From: a virus
Length of the DNA stretch: 40,138 nucleotides
Strand: one strand, 5' to 3'
Virus record (IMG/VR): IMGVR_UViG_3300005577_000057
Span: 1-40,138 of that record
Shown here: positions 29,603 through 36,659 of the stretch, in pieces
How positions within the stretch are numbered: the first letter of the stretch is position 1
Layout of the letters: the number at the start of each line of letters is the position of its first letter
The notes under the pieces: generated by a model
The model's input: the letters and a program-made list of their open reading frames with translations, nothing else
Told to the model about the DNA's origin: nothing
Database searches by the model: none
Position numbers and translations under genes: made by a program

Positions 29603-30262
29603 ATGGGCTTCGTAGCATCTGACTCTGGCGGCGGCAACTTCAAGCGCGTCCCCGCAGGCGTCCATATCGGCCGCTGCTATTCGTTGATCGACCTGGGCAC
29701 ACAACTGACGACTGGTCAATTCGGCGAGAAGCTGCAGCACAAAATCCGCATCGGATGGGAGTTGTTTGGCGAAGACGAGAACGGCGCGCCGCTCACAGTT
29801 GACGTCGACGGCAAGGAAATGCCGATGGTCATCAGTAAGAGCTACACGGTCAGCTTGCATGAGAAAGCAAACCTCCGCAAAGAGCTTGCCCAGTGGCGGG
29901 GTCGCGACTTCACTGAGGAAGAAGCAAAAGCATTCGATATCTCGAAGCTGGTTGGCGCGTACTGCATGGTCAACGTCACTACCAGCGAGACGAACGGCAA
30001 GACCTATAGCAACGTCGCTGGCCTGACGCCGATCCCCTCGGCTCTCAAAAACGCAAAGCCAGAAGGCGTGCATGACATCGTGAAGTTCGATCTCGACGCG
30101 CCTGACATGGCTGTCTTCAACGCGTTCCACACGCAGCTCAAGGACACCATTCGCAAGAGTCCTGAGTGGGCCAAGCATGAGCGTGGTGGGCGCCATCAGG
30201 CTGAGCCTGATCAGGGGCACGACGAAGGCTACGCCGTCGCCGAAGACGAAATCCCGTTCTAG
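29603..30262 (+). CDS. Single-stranded DNA-binding-like protein ending DEIPF
   Basis: 219 aa with an AAGGAA ribosome site. The first 150 residues alternate short strands of an OB-fold type (HIGRCYSLIDLGTQLTTGQF, KIRIGWELFGEDENGAPLTV, YCMVNVTTSETNGKTYSNVA). The C-terminus becomes acidic and ends EDEIPF, the classic SSB tip that contacts host repair and replication proteins. It probably coats ssDNA for phage replication and recombination, and may load NinB or the nucleases encoded in the left operon. Confidence 0.72.
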   Translation: MGFVASDSGGGNFKRVPAGVHIGRCYSLIDLGTQLTTGQFGEKLQHKIRIGWELFGEDENGAPLTVDVDGKEMPMVISKSYTVSLHEKANLRKELAQWRGRDFTEEEAKAFDISKLVGAYCMVNVTTSETNGKTYSNVAGLTPIPSALKNAKPEGVHDIVKFDLDAPDMAVFNAFHTQLKDTIRKSPEWAKHERGGRHQAEPDQGHDEGYAVAEDEIPF

Positions 30263-30272
30263 GAGGCCTGAC

Positions 30273-30491
30273 ATGAACCGCTCTCGCTCCTTCAGCTGCG
30301 TGCCTTGCAGCGCCCACAGCACGTCGCAGTTCAATCCCAAGTGCCCAGGCTGCCGGATGCGTCAACAGGCCCTGGCCTGTGCACCGGTCCCGTTTCCATC
30401 GAAGGACGCCTGGCGGGCTGGCATGAAGCCCTACACGGCGCCGAAACAGGTCGCTCCTCTCGCCCCCGGAGAGCAAGGGAGGGCATCTTGA
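30273..30491 (+). CDS. Small zinc-ribbon-like protein, 72 aa
   Basis: 72 aa from the ATG at 30273 with an AGGAGG ribosome site. CVPC (residues 9-12) and CPGC (24-27) form a likely zinc site, followed by a basic tail (MKPYTAPKQVAPLAPGEQGR). The stop overlaps the following TTG start. Function unknown. Confidence 0.6.
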   Translation: MNRSRSFSCVPCSAHSTSQFNPKCPGCRMRQQALACAPVPFPSKDAWRAGMKPYTAPKQVAPLAPGEQGRAS

Positions 30492-30778
30492 GCACCTCAT
30501 ACACACCTGGGCCGTGGACCGTAGCGTATCGCGATACGAACGGACAAGCGGTGGTCAAGGCCGAGCACATCGAGGTCGCAACGTGCTGGCACCACTGCGT
30601 CGGGGCGATCGAGAAAGAGATGGAGGTCAATGCCCGCCTGATCGCCGCCGCGCCGGACCTACTAGCTGCGCTGGAGAGCGTCATCGAGGCCTGCGAAGGC
30701 TATGTGCCCAACACCAGCAAGCAGGTCTGGGCAGATGCATATCTCGCCATCGCCAAGGCCACCGGGAGCGCGTCGTGA
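30488..30778 (+). CDS. Small phage protein of the NARLIAAAPDLLAAL type, 96 aa
   Basis: 96 aa from a TTG that overlaps the previous stop (TTGA). It has a YTPGPWTVAYRDTNGQAVVK start, the common phage module with NARLIAAAPDLLAALESVIE, and a helical end. Similar modules are frequent in phage early regions; their function is unknown to me. TPGPW also occurs in the 205-aa protein at 28428 (TPGPWRVSADGLRICTDYRD). Confidence 0.65.
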   Translation: MSTSYTPGPWTVAYRDTNGQAVVKAEHIEVATCWHHCVGAIEKEMEVNARLIAAAPDLLAALESVIEACEGYVPNTSKQVWADAYLAIAKATGSAS

Positions 30779-30960
30779 CCGCCTACCTCCCAGTCTGCGA
30801 CTACTGCAGAGCCGACAGCCACACCCACTACCGCACCAGCTGCTCTGGCTGCACTGCCCGTCGTGCTCGCATATCTGCAGAGCACAACCAGGTATCCGAC
30901 GCACAAGTCGATGCCGCTGATTCTTTGTTTGGCGTTCTGCCGGAGACACATGATGACTAA
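30775..30960 (+). CDS. Small zinc-binding-like protein, 61 aa
   Basis: 61 aa from a GTG overlapping the previous stop. CDYC (8-11) and CSGC (23-26) give a likely zinc site, then a basic patch (TARRARISAEHNQ) and acidic end. Overlaps the next gene by 11 bp. Function unknown. Confidence 0.55.
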   Translation: MTAYLPVCDYCRADSHTHYRTSCSGCTARRARISAEHNQVSDAQVDAADSLFGVLPETHDD

Positions 30961-31132
30961 ATTGACCCGTGATGAATGGATGCGCCGCTATGCCGCACAC
31001 CTGGTGGAGGTCGGCGGTCTTGAGCAAGCGAGGGCGGACGAGTTTGCCGAAGCCGGTGCAGACCTTGGATGGGAAGACGACGACCTGCCTGAAGATGCAG
31101 CCGACGAAGAGATGAGCTACTGGGGCGATTGA
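30950..31132 (+). CDS. Acidic small protein, 60 aa
   Basis: 60 aa starting MMTKLTRDEWMRRYAAHLVE; a second ATG follows at 30953. The second half is strongly acidic (ADLGWEDDDLPEDAADEEMS). Overlaps the next start by one base (TGATG). Acidic small proteins may mimic DNA, but no test of that is possible here. Confidence 0.5.
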   Translation: MMTKLTRDEWMRRYAAHLVEVGGLEQARADEFAEAGADLGWEDDDLPEDAADEEMSYWGD

Positions 31133-32784
31133 TGACTGCCAATCTCACAAACACAGCCCCCACCTCCCCCGCCAGTGGAGCCCTGCCGGCCGACTCGCAT
31201 TTCCTGACGTGGCTGGCGGACCGGCTCGTGCATGTCTACGGCGAGAACCCCAACGTAGATTTCGTGCACGCCACGCGACGCATTGCCGCCGCTCTCGCAT
31301 CCCGGGAGGCCAGCAGCGCCACGATTTCCAGCGAACAGGCCCGAATGCTGGTGGACGCGCTTGGCCGATGCATAGCGGCATCGGGCATCGTTCGCGATGA
31401 CATTGACGGCTTCAGTGGGCCACAACTCCTGATGTTTGCCGACGATCTGTGCGAGATGCTCAAGCAACGCGCCGGCCATGAAGCCAGCCCCGCCCTGCTA
31501 CCTCGCGAACAAGACTTCCACGATTGGTTCGCCGCGAACTACAACGGCGAGGTGGTCTTCAGCGACCCCCGGTGGCATTCCGAAAGCATTCTTCGCTGGG
31601 CACGTCGTGCTCTTGCCTCCCCGCAGGTAGCTCCAGCCCTGACGGACGAGCAGATGCGCGAGGCGTTGTGGTTTGCGATGGATATGACCAACGTCATCGG
31701 CCGGACGCGCGCCAACTTGATCGAGTACTTTTTGCACAAGGTCAACAAAGACCGGCTCGCCACCCCTGTACAGGTAGCTCCGCAGGGCAAACGCAAACCG
31801 TGGGACACGCTCACGGCACTGGAGAAAGCCCCGAAGTTGATCGAGGAGCTGGAGTCCGAGTCCGAGCGCATCACCCGATGCAGCAACAGCCCGTTGGATG
31901 GCCTGCTTCAATCTGCGGCCGATGTGTTGCGCGAACTGACGGCCACGGGTCCCGCCCCGGTAGCTCCGCCAAACTTGAGTAGCCCGCTGGCTGGCGATTG
32001 CCGCACCGTAGGCGGCTTCCTGAGCGATGTCATGACAGCGGCCGGATTGGTCGAGCATGGACGTCAATGCAAGCCTCTGGCCGAGCGGATTTCGGTCGCT
32101 TGTTCTGACCTCAGGGCTCGGATTTTTCAAGGCTCCGCCCCGGTAGCTCCGACCGACGAGCGAGAAGTCCTGCGCGCCGAGCAAGCGGCTGCCGTGATGC
32201 CTCAGATCGGGCCGTTGTTGGATGCGTTTGAGGGCTTGAACAATGACACCCTCTGCCTTCTCCGCGACGAGGCGCCGGGCTTGCTAAACGCCTTGAGGGC
32301 AATCAATCGCTCGATGGAAGACTGCGCCCCGGTAGCTCCGACACCGGCCCCTGGCGCCGTGCTGGATGTCATCGATGCCTTTGAGCGGCAGGAGCGCGGC
32401 ACCGTGCAGGCACACGTCGCCGCCAAGCTGGTGGCCGAGCTGCGACGCGCTTTGTTGGTAGCTCCGACACCGGCACAGCCGAGCGAGTGGCAGCCGATCG
32501 AGACGGCGCCGCAGAGAGGCATCATCCTGCTCGGCTTGACCCCCAACGAGGAGCACGAGGACGGCTACGTGAGCCCGGGCTACTGGATGGAGTCTGACGA
32601 CGATGGCCCGGACAACATGGGGCACGACGCTGGCTTCGTCGACGTTCACTTCGACTTCTTCACTTGCGCTCGATCGATTGGCAATCCTGCGTATCAGCAC
32701 AAGGGCCTCCAGCCGACGCACTGGCAGCCCCTGCCGCCGCCTCCCCTGCCATCCGAGCCGGAAGGAGAGAGCGGCCATGACTGA
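31132..32784 (+). CDS. Mosaic DUF551 protein, 550 aa
   Basis: 550 aa from the ATG at 31132. It is built of short modules joined by VAP linkers (residues encoded at 31626, 31773, 31959, 32142, 32331 and 32457). One module (DAFERQERGTVQAHVAAKLV) is close to one in the protein at 28428. Others include LIEELESESERITRCSNSPL and DEREVLRAEQAAAVMPQIGP. The C-terminal 90 residues are DUF551: EWQPIETAPQRGIILLGLTP and then THWQPLPPPP. DUF551 proteins are common in phage early regions, and their function is unknown. The repeated linker DNA makes module exchange plausible. Confidence 0.7.
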   Translation: MTANLTNTAPTSPASGALPADSHFLTWLADRLVHVYGENPNVDFVHATRRIAAALASREASSATISSEQARMLVDALGRCIAASGIVRDDIDGFSGPQLLMFADDLCEMLKQRAGHEASPALLPREQDFHDWFAANYNGEVVFSDPRWHSESILRWARRALASPQVAPALTDEQMREALWFAMDMTNVIGRTRANLIEYFLHKVNKDRLATPVQVAPQGKRKPWDTLTALEKAPKLIEELESESERITRCSNSPLDGLLQSAADVLRELTATGPAPVAPPNLSSPLAGDCRTVGGFLSDVMTAAGLVEHGRQCKPLAERISVACSDLRARIFQGSAPVAPTDEREVLRAEQAAAVMPQIGPLLDAFEGLNNDTLCLLRDEAPGLLNALRAINRSMEDCAPVAPTPAPGAVLDVIDAFERQERGTVQAHVAAKLVAELRRALLVAPTPAQPSEWQPIETAPQRGIILLGLTPNEEHEDGYVSPGYWMESDDDGPDNMGHDAGFVDVHFDFFTCARSIGNPAYQHKGLQPTHWQPLPPPPLPSEPEGESGHD

Positions 32785-33046
32785 CCCAACACTCAAGCGC
32801 TCAAGCGTCCTCATCAAGTACACAGGCAGCGACGGCTACAGCTTCGAATGCTTGACGAACAGCCGCCACACCGAAGGCGGGCCGGAAATGCCTCTGATGG
32901 TTGCCTTCGAGGAACTGAGCCGAATCCTGCATCTGTTCGGCCACGGCGAACAGGCCATGAAGGCGGCTCAGGAAGCTGCGCAGCGAGTAGCCGATTGGCG
33001 TGCTGGACGCGCCCTCCCCACCCCATCCCAGGAAGGACAGCCATGA
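32777..33046 (+). CDS. Hypothetical protein, 89 aa
   Basis: 89 aa with a GGAGAG site before the ATG at 32777. A strand-rich start (SSVLIKYTGSDGYSFECLTN) and a helical end (GEQAMKAAQEAAQRVADWRA). Overlaps both neighbours. Function unknown. Confidence 0.6.
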   Translation: MTDPTLKRSSVLIKYTGSDGYSFECLTNSRHTEGGPEMPLMVAFEELSRILHLFGHGEQAMKAAQEAAQRVADWRAGRALPTPSQEGQP

Positions 33047-33636
33047 CCGATGCCGAAATCATTGATATCGTCGAGAACCATGTTGGCATGGGCCATGGGG
33101 GATGGGACATGGTCAGCAACGAGGAGTTGGTCGCCGGCTTCCGCATTGCGCTCCGTCGTGCCGCCCCCTCACAGCCGGAAGGAGCGGAGCCGGTGACGAT
33201 CGACCGCGAACTCTTGGCTGCCATTCAGGCCTATCGAGATCACAACTCGAAGTTGCTCATGGCGCAGGCCATCATATTGGGCGCGACGCCAGAAAAAGGC
33301 GTCACGATTCCAATTGACCCGCGCATGGCAGAGGCGTGGAATTCTGCGGTCGAGGCGCAGAAACGCCTTTACGACTTGACGGATGCAAGGCTGTCGGCTG
33401 GGGCGGCTGCGCCAGATGAGGGAGAGGCGTGGCAGCCGATTGCCACGGCGCCAAGGGATGGCTCCGAGGTGCTGGCCTGGGAGCCGGGCATTGGCCGCAT
33501 GGTGCTGTTCTTCAACGTCAGCAGGGAAGCGCCCGAGGGCGTCTGGATCGACGGTCTCTCAGGTGAGGATTTTCATCCCTCGCTGTGGTGGCCCGTCCTT
33601 CCTCCTGCTCCCAAGGGAGAGGAGGGAAAGCCATGA
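33043..33636 (+). CDS. DUF551-containing early protein, 197 aa
   Basis: 197 aa from the ATG at 33043 with GGAAGGA upstream. An N-terminal helical part (MTDAEIIDIVENHVGMGHGG) and a middle module with PVTIDRELLAAIQAYRDHNS precede a C-terminal DUF551: AWQPIATAPRDGSEVLAWEP, then DFHPSLWWPVLPPAP. It is a shorter relative of the C-terminus of the 550-aa protein. Ends in an ATGA overlap with the excisionase. Confidence 0.7.
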   Translation: MTDAEIIDIVENHVGMGHGGWDMVSNEELVAGFRIALRRAAPSQPEGAEPVTIDRELLAAIQAYRDHNSKLLMAQAIILGATPEKGVTIPIDPRMAEAWNSAVEAQKRLYDLTDARLSAGAAAPDEGEAWQPIATAPRDGSEVLAWEPGIGRMVLFFNVSREAPEGVWIDGLSGEDFHPSLWWPVLPPAPKGEEGKP

Positions 33637-33824
33637 ACAAACTGATCGGCATCGCAGAGATCAGCGCCGCGCTGAACGTATCCCATTCCTACACACGTGA
33701 CCGCCTAGTCAAGCGCCCCGACTTCCCCAGGCCCGCGCTGTCACTGAGCCAGAAGTGCAGACGCTGGAGCAAGGAGGCGTTCGAGGACTGGCTCAGCAGG
33801 GAAACGAAGAAGCAATCGAGGTGA
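33633..33824 (+). CDS. AlpA/MerR-type excisionase
   Basis: 63 aa from the ATG at 33633 (overlap ATGA, GGAGGG upstream). LIGIAEISAALNVSHSYTRD then RLVKRPDFPRPALSLSQKCR and WSKEAFEDWLSRE is the winged-helix AlpA/excisionase pattern: a helix-turn-helix, a PDFPxP wing and the W-x-x-x-x-x-x-W ending. It directs the integrase toward excision by bending DNA next to attP, which begins about 40 bp downstream. Last gene of the right operon before attP. Confidence 0.82.
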   Translation: MNKLIGIAEISAALNVSHSYTRDRLVKRPDFPRPALSLSQKCRRWSKEAFEDWLSRETKKQSR

Positions 33825-34005
33825 TTCCCCAGGAATTTCCCCATGGCGAGGTTTCTCGCTCTGGGTTCGATTCCTGTCGAGGGCACCATTGATATTTTCA
33901 GCGGTTGTTGCCCGATTCCCGTCATCCCCGTTTTCGCCTGGATCGACAGTGACTTACGGCGCGCGGTGATGTTTTCGATTCCCGTCATTCCCGCTGATTC
34001 CTGTT
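33823..34005 (+). repeat. Five GATTCC repeats around attP (arm-site candidates)
   Basis: GATTCC occurs in the same orientation at 33823, 33869, 33914, 33977 and 33996. Two copies extend to GATTCCCGTCATYCCCG (33914-33930 and 33977-33993), identical except for one base; two others read GATTCCTGT. One copy is part of the tRNA T-loop in attP. Arrays like this around a core fit integrase or excisionase arm binding. Confidence 0.55.
33864..33888 (+). other. Candidate attP core (3' end of a tRNA gene)
   Basis: The sequence reads as a tRNA end: GG, T-loop TTCGATT, 3' T-stem CCTGT, acceptor strand CGAGGGC, discriminator A and CCA. The bases before it do not complete a tRNA, so this is a fragment, not a gene. 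The CGAGGGC acceptor strand and the similarity to the end of E. coli argW suggest a tRNA-Arg (CCU) target, tentatively. It lies between xis and int, where attP is expected. Confidence 0.75.
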
Positions 34006-34053
34006 TATTTCGTGCCATGATCCCCCACGCATTTACGCACCGTGGGGAAGAGG

Positions 34054-35010
34054 ATGGCATCGATCACGAGGTATGGGGACAGGTGGCGCGCGCAAGTTGC
34101 CATCAAGGGGGTGAGGAAGTCGGCGGTCTGGGGCACTAAGCGAGAGGCCATCGCCTGGGCCAACCGCATCGAGAACGAGATCGAAGACGGCCTGAAGGGT
34201 GGCAAAACCTTCCTGCAGGCGGTCGACGAGTACAAGCTCCGCGTCAGCGTGAACAAGCGCAACCCGATATGGGAGGCCCGGCGGCTGGCCGCATTCACTG
34301 AGTACTTCGGGCCCGGCCGGCTGTTGGCCAAGATCACGAGCGACGACATCGGGAGGTGGAGGGACTTCCGGCTCAAGGGTGGGCAGCTCAACGGCAGGGA
34401 ACACAAGCCTGTCGTCGGCGCGACCGTCCAGCGTGAGTCGAACCTGCTGAGCAACCTCTTCACGGTGGCGCGCAAGGAGTGGAAGTGGATCCAGACTCAC
34501 CCGTTCGAGGGCGTGCGCATGCCCGAACAGGCCGATGCGCGGCACCAGGTGTGGCGCTGGCAGCAGATGAAGCGGGTGCTGCGCTCCGACCGCGCGGGGA
34601 AGACTGGGGAGGTGGTGAAGGCGTTTCACATCGCCCTGCACACGGCACTGAGGCTGTCCGAGATCATCTCGGGCCAGTACGACCCGAGGCTGAGGGTCAT
34701 CGTGCTCAACCGCAGCAAAGGCGACGGGAACAAGCGCGTGCTCGTGCCGGTGACTCGCCGCGCCGCCAAGCTGTTCCCCGTGGCCTTCACCGTAGGCGCC
34801 AACGAGGCGAGCACCCTGTTCAGCGATCTACGTCAGCAGTTGCTAATCGAGGACTTGACGTTCCACGACACGCGCGCCACGGCGCTGACGCTGCTGTCCA
34901 GGCGCATGGACGTCATGACCCTCGCGCGGATCAGCCGGCACAAGGACCTGAACATCCTGCTGAACACTTACTACAGAGAAAGACCCGAGGACATCTCGGC
35001 CCGGATATAA
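34054..35010 (+). CDS. int: Tyrosine integrase
   Basis: 318 aa from the ATG at 34054 (GGGGAAG seven bases upstream); a GTG four codons earlier (34042) is possible. An N-terminal arm-binding-like domain (SITRYGDRWRAQVAIKGVRK), a core-binding domain (about 50-160) and a catalytic domain follow. The catalytic set is visible: Arg200 in TALRLSE, Lys222 in SKGDG, His271 and Arg274 in HDTR, His296 in SRHKD, and a Tyr at 306 or 307 in NTYYRE. It recombines attP with a host tRNA attB. Here it follows attP on the same strand. In the prophage it would sit directly behind the host tRNA gene. Confidence 0.92.
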   Translation: MASITRYGDRWRAQVAIKGVRKSAVWGTKREAIAWANRIENEIEDGLKGGKTFLQAVDEYKLRVSVNKRNPIWEARRLAAFTEYFGPGRLLAKITSDDIGRWRDFRLKGGQLNGREHKPVVGATVQRESNLLSNLFTVARKEWKWIQTHPFEGVRMPEQADARHQVWRWQQMKRVLRSDRAGKTGEVVKAFHIALHTALRLSEIISGQYDPRLRVIVLNRSKGDGNKRVLVPVTRRAAKLFPVAFTVGANEASTLFSDLRQQLLIEDLTFHDTRATALTLLSRRMDVMTLARISRHKDLNILLNTYYRERPEDISARI

Positions 35011-35020
35011 AATCGCCCTG

Positions 35021-35158
35021 CCTGTACAGGGGATCGGGGGTCGCTGGTCGGCAGGCACATCACAGCTGCAGCTCGGAATATCCGACGCACCCGGTACACG
35101 GTAACGGGCGGGCTGCAGCTGTGATGGTGGAGCTCCGAAAAGATCCTGCGTCTTTTCG
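35021..35158. repeat. Cluster of inverted repeats between int and the holin gene
   Basis: This convergent gap contains the palindrome CCTGTACAGG (35021-35030), a perfect 15-bp inverted repeat CATCACAGCTGCAGC (35058-35072) with its complement at 35112-35126, and an 8-bp perfect hairpin CGAAAAGA / TCTTTTCG (35136-35158). Inside the 15-bp repeat is a smaller hairpin of eight pairs with one mismatch (35090-35108). It could end transcription from both sides or be a protein-binding site. No T-run follows. Confidence 0.6.
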
Positions 35159-35192
35159 CCGCGATCATGCCGGGTCGGCCGGCCACCATCAA

Positions 35193-35759
35193 CTACTTCG
35201 ACGCTTGCTCCGCGATCTTGCGCACCGCGTCCCCTGCCCGCTTCGAGCCGGCCGACGAGCCGAGCCAGTAGTTGCAGACCTGGACGAAGCCTGGGATCAG
35301 CGCGCCGAACAGCACGTTCAGCAGGTTCGCGGTGCGCTCGTCCCATTCTCGCGGGAAGAAGAACAGCATGGCGATGCAGGCGAAGAAGCCAGCGACGATG
35401 ACGGTGCTGATCACTGGCGCCGCCCAGGCGATCGAGGTGTTCTCGCGCGCCAGCTCGACGGTCTGCTGCCTGGCGTTCTGGGTGTCGGCGATGAACGCGC
35501 CCTCACGCGCCTGCTCGACCTTGGCCATCTCCACCTGCAGCGCCTGCTCGGCCGAGCGCAGGGCAACGATCTGCTCGACGCTGAGCGTGCCGGTCGACAG
35601 CGCGGTGATCACGTCGTCAGCCGAGGCGTCGGGCTGACCCAGGACCTTGTCGGCGATGACCTTGACGGCCACGCCGGCGAGCGGGCCACCCAGGGCCGCA
35701 GCCAGGCCGGGCGCGATGCCGCCGATCATGCCCTTCCAGTCGATGTCTTGGAGGTTCAT
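35193..35759 (-). CDS. Holin (GTA_holin_3TM-like)
   Basis: 188 aa from the ATG at 35759. An N-terminal hydrophobic part (GMIGGIAPGLAAALGGPLAG, then VAVKVIADKVLG) resembles the start of the GTA-type 3-TM holin family. Two clear transmembrane helices follow (SIAWAAPVISTVIVAGFFAC; LLNVLFGALIPGFVQVCNYW), then GSSAGSKRA. A charged middle (ALQVEMAKVEQAREGAFIAD) separates them. It is the last gene of the lysis cassette and overlaps the lysozyme gene in ATGA form. Holins release the lysozyme by making pores in the inner membrane at lysis. Confidence 0.75.
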   Translation of the reverse strand: MNLQDIDWKGMIGGIAPGLAAALGGPLAGVAVKVIADKVLGQPDASADDVITALSTGTLSVEQIVALRSAEQALQVEMAKVEQAREGAFIADTQNARQQTVELARENTSIAWAAPVISTVIVAGFFACIAMLFFFPREWDERTANLLNVLFGALIPGFVQVCNYWLGSSAGSKRAGDAVRKIAEQASK

Positions 35760-36301
35760 GTCCGGCTCCTGACCCATCCGTAGATGAAGTCCTCTTGCGT
35801 CTTGTTGGCCTCGGCGAGCTCGAGGTAGCGAGCGCCCTGGATGTGGTTGAGCGCCTTGAGCAGCACCGAGCCGCCTTCGAGCGCGCCGCGCCACACGAGG
35901 AACTTGCGCAGCGCGTCCAGGCTGATCGGCCCGAGCCGGCCGTCGACGAACATGTCGGGGTAGCGCGAGCCGCGGGCGTTGAATGCGTTGAGCCAGCGCT
36001 GCAGGAACTCCGCCGCCCTGCTCGGCCCCATGTTGACCCCCGTGTCGATCAGCTCGGTGCCGATGGCTTCGTGGATGGCCATGACTTGATCGAAGCGTGG
36101 CTCTGTGATGTAGCGGCGCTCGTAGATGGCACGCGCGAAGCCGATCGGCAGGTCGTGCATGTCGCCCTGATAACCGTTGGCGCGCGCGACCGCGACGGTG
36201 ATGCCCCAGCAAGTGGGACCGCCCCTGTCGTTCGGGTGGTCGACATAGCCGCCCTCCGCCTTGATGATGCCGTCGATGGTCTTGTCGACGAAGGCGTTCA
36301 T
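35756..36301 (-). CDS. GH108-type endolysin
   Basis: 181 aa. The signature EGGYVDHPNDRGGPTCWGIT of glycoside hydrolase family 108 is present, with Glu16 the likely catalytic residue. Later segments IGTELIDTGVNMGPSRAAEF and FVDGRLGPISLDALRKFL match the second, PG-binding-like half of the family. It cleaves the glycan of peptidoglycan at the end of infection. No signal peptide or signal anchor is visible, so it needs the holin for release. Overlaps the holin start and the upstream membrane protein stop. Confidence 0.9.
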   Translation of the reverse strand: MNAFVDKTIDGIIKAEGGYVDHPNDRGGPTCWGITVAVARANGYQGDMHDLPIGFARAIYERRYITEPRFDQVMAIHEAIGTELIDTGVNMGPSRAAEFLQRWLNAFNARGSRYPDMFVDGRLGPISLDALRKFLVWRGALEGGSVLLKALNHIQGARYLELAEANKTQEDFIYGWVRSRT

Positions 36302-36648
36302 CGCTTGCTCCCAGGTTCAGCGGCGCGGCCGCGCAGGATGGCGATACCTTCCTTGAGGTCGCCCAGGGTCTTGCCCTGCTCCTTCATCTCAGCGCGGATG
36401 TCAGCCAGGGTGGCCTTGGTCTGGGCGCTCTCGACCAGGGCCACGGCCTTGACCTGGTCGAGGTCGGCCTTGGTCTGCGCCTGGTCGGTCTTGAGCGCGG
36501 CGAACGTCACGAAGCCACCGATCACCAACACAGCGATCTGGATGACGTGACCGGTGTTTAGGGTCGGATCGAAGCGCACGTACTGGCTCCGTTTGGTGTC
36601 CAGCGGTGCCGGCGCGGTGTCCGGCGGCGCGGAGTTGCGGGAGGGCAT
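36298..36648 (-). CDS. TM plus coiled-coil protein of the lysis cassette (spanin-like)
   Basis: 116 aa from the ATG at 36648; the longer open frame is a shadow. A disordered N-terminus, one transmembrane helix (VIQIAVLVIGGFVTFAALKT), then a long coiled coil (ESAQTKATLADIRAEMKEQG, KTLGDLKEGIAILRGRA). Single TM plus coiled coil fits an inner-membrane spanin or a holin accessory. No clear lipoprotein partner (outer spanin) is seen embedded or next to it. Overlaps the endolysin start. Confidence 0.6.
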   Translation of the reverse strand: MPSRNSAPPDTAPAPLDTKRSQYVRFDPTLNTGHVIQIAVLVIGGFVTFAALKTDQAQTKADLDQVKAVALVESAQTKATLADIRAEMKEQGKTLGDLKEGIAILRGRAAEPGSKR

Positions 36649-36659
36649 TGCATGGCCTT

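Larger units (their letters stand above)
28484..32466 (+). repeat. Seven dispersed copies of GGTAGCTCC (VAP linker codons)
   Basis: GGTAGCTCC, usually followed by G, occurs at 28484, 31626, 31773, 31959, 32142, 32331 and 32457, always read in frame as GTA-GCT-CC(G/A), Val-Ala-Pro. The first two copies share 20 identical bases (GCCTCCCCGCAGGTAGCTCC). Synonymous choices are otherwise varied in this high-GC genome, so nucleotide identity exceeds what the protein requires. Confidence 0.7.

Noticed and set aside
28484-32466. CRISPR-like array from the repeated GGTAGCTCC
   Set aside because: Copies are short, irregularly spaced (about 120 to over 3,000 bp) and always read as in-frame Val-Ala-Pro codons inside genes.
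33845-33888. A functional tRNA gene
   Set aside because: Only the T-loop, acceptor 3' strand and CCA are present. No matching 5' acceptor strand, D-arm or anticodon arm lies upstream, so it is an attP fragment.
33843-34139. 98-aa open frame over the attP region
   Set aside because: No ribosome site, overlaps the tRNA-derived core and the integrase start; composition does not resemble the neighbours.
35058-35126. The 15-bp inverted repeat as the attP core
   Set aside because: The spacer of 39 bp is too long for a tyrosine-integrase core, and the tRNA 3' end at 33864-33888 next to xis/int is a better candidate.
34479-35783. 434-aa plus-strand open frame across the integrase end and holin gene
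   Set aside because: It crosses the convergent gap and two well-supported genes in other frames, with skewed composition.
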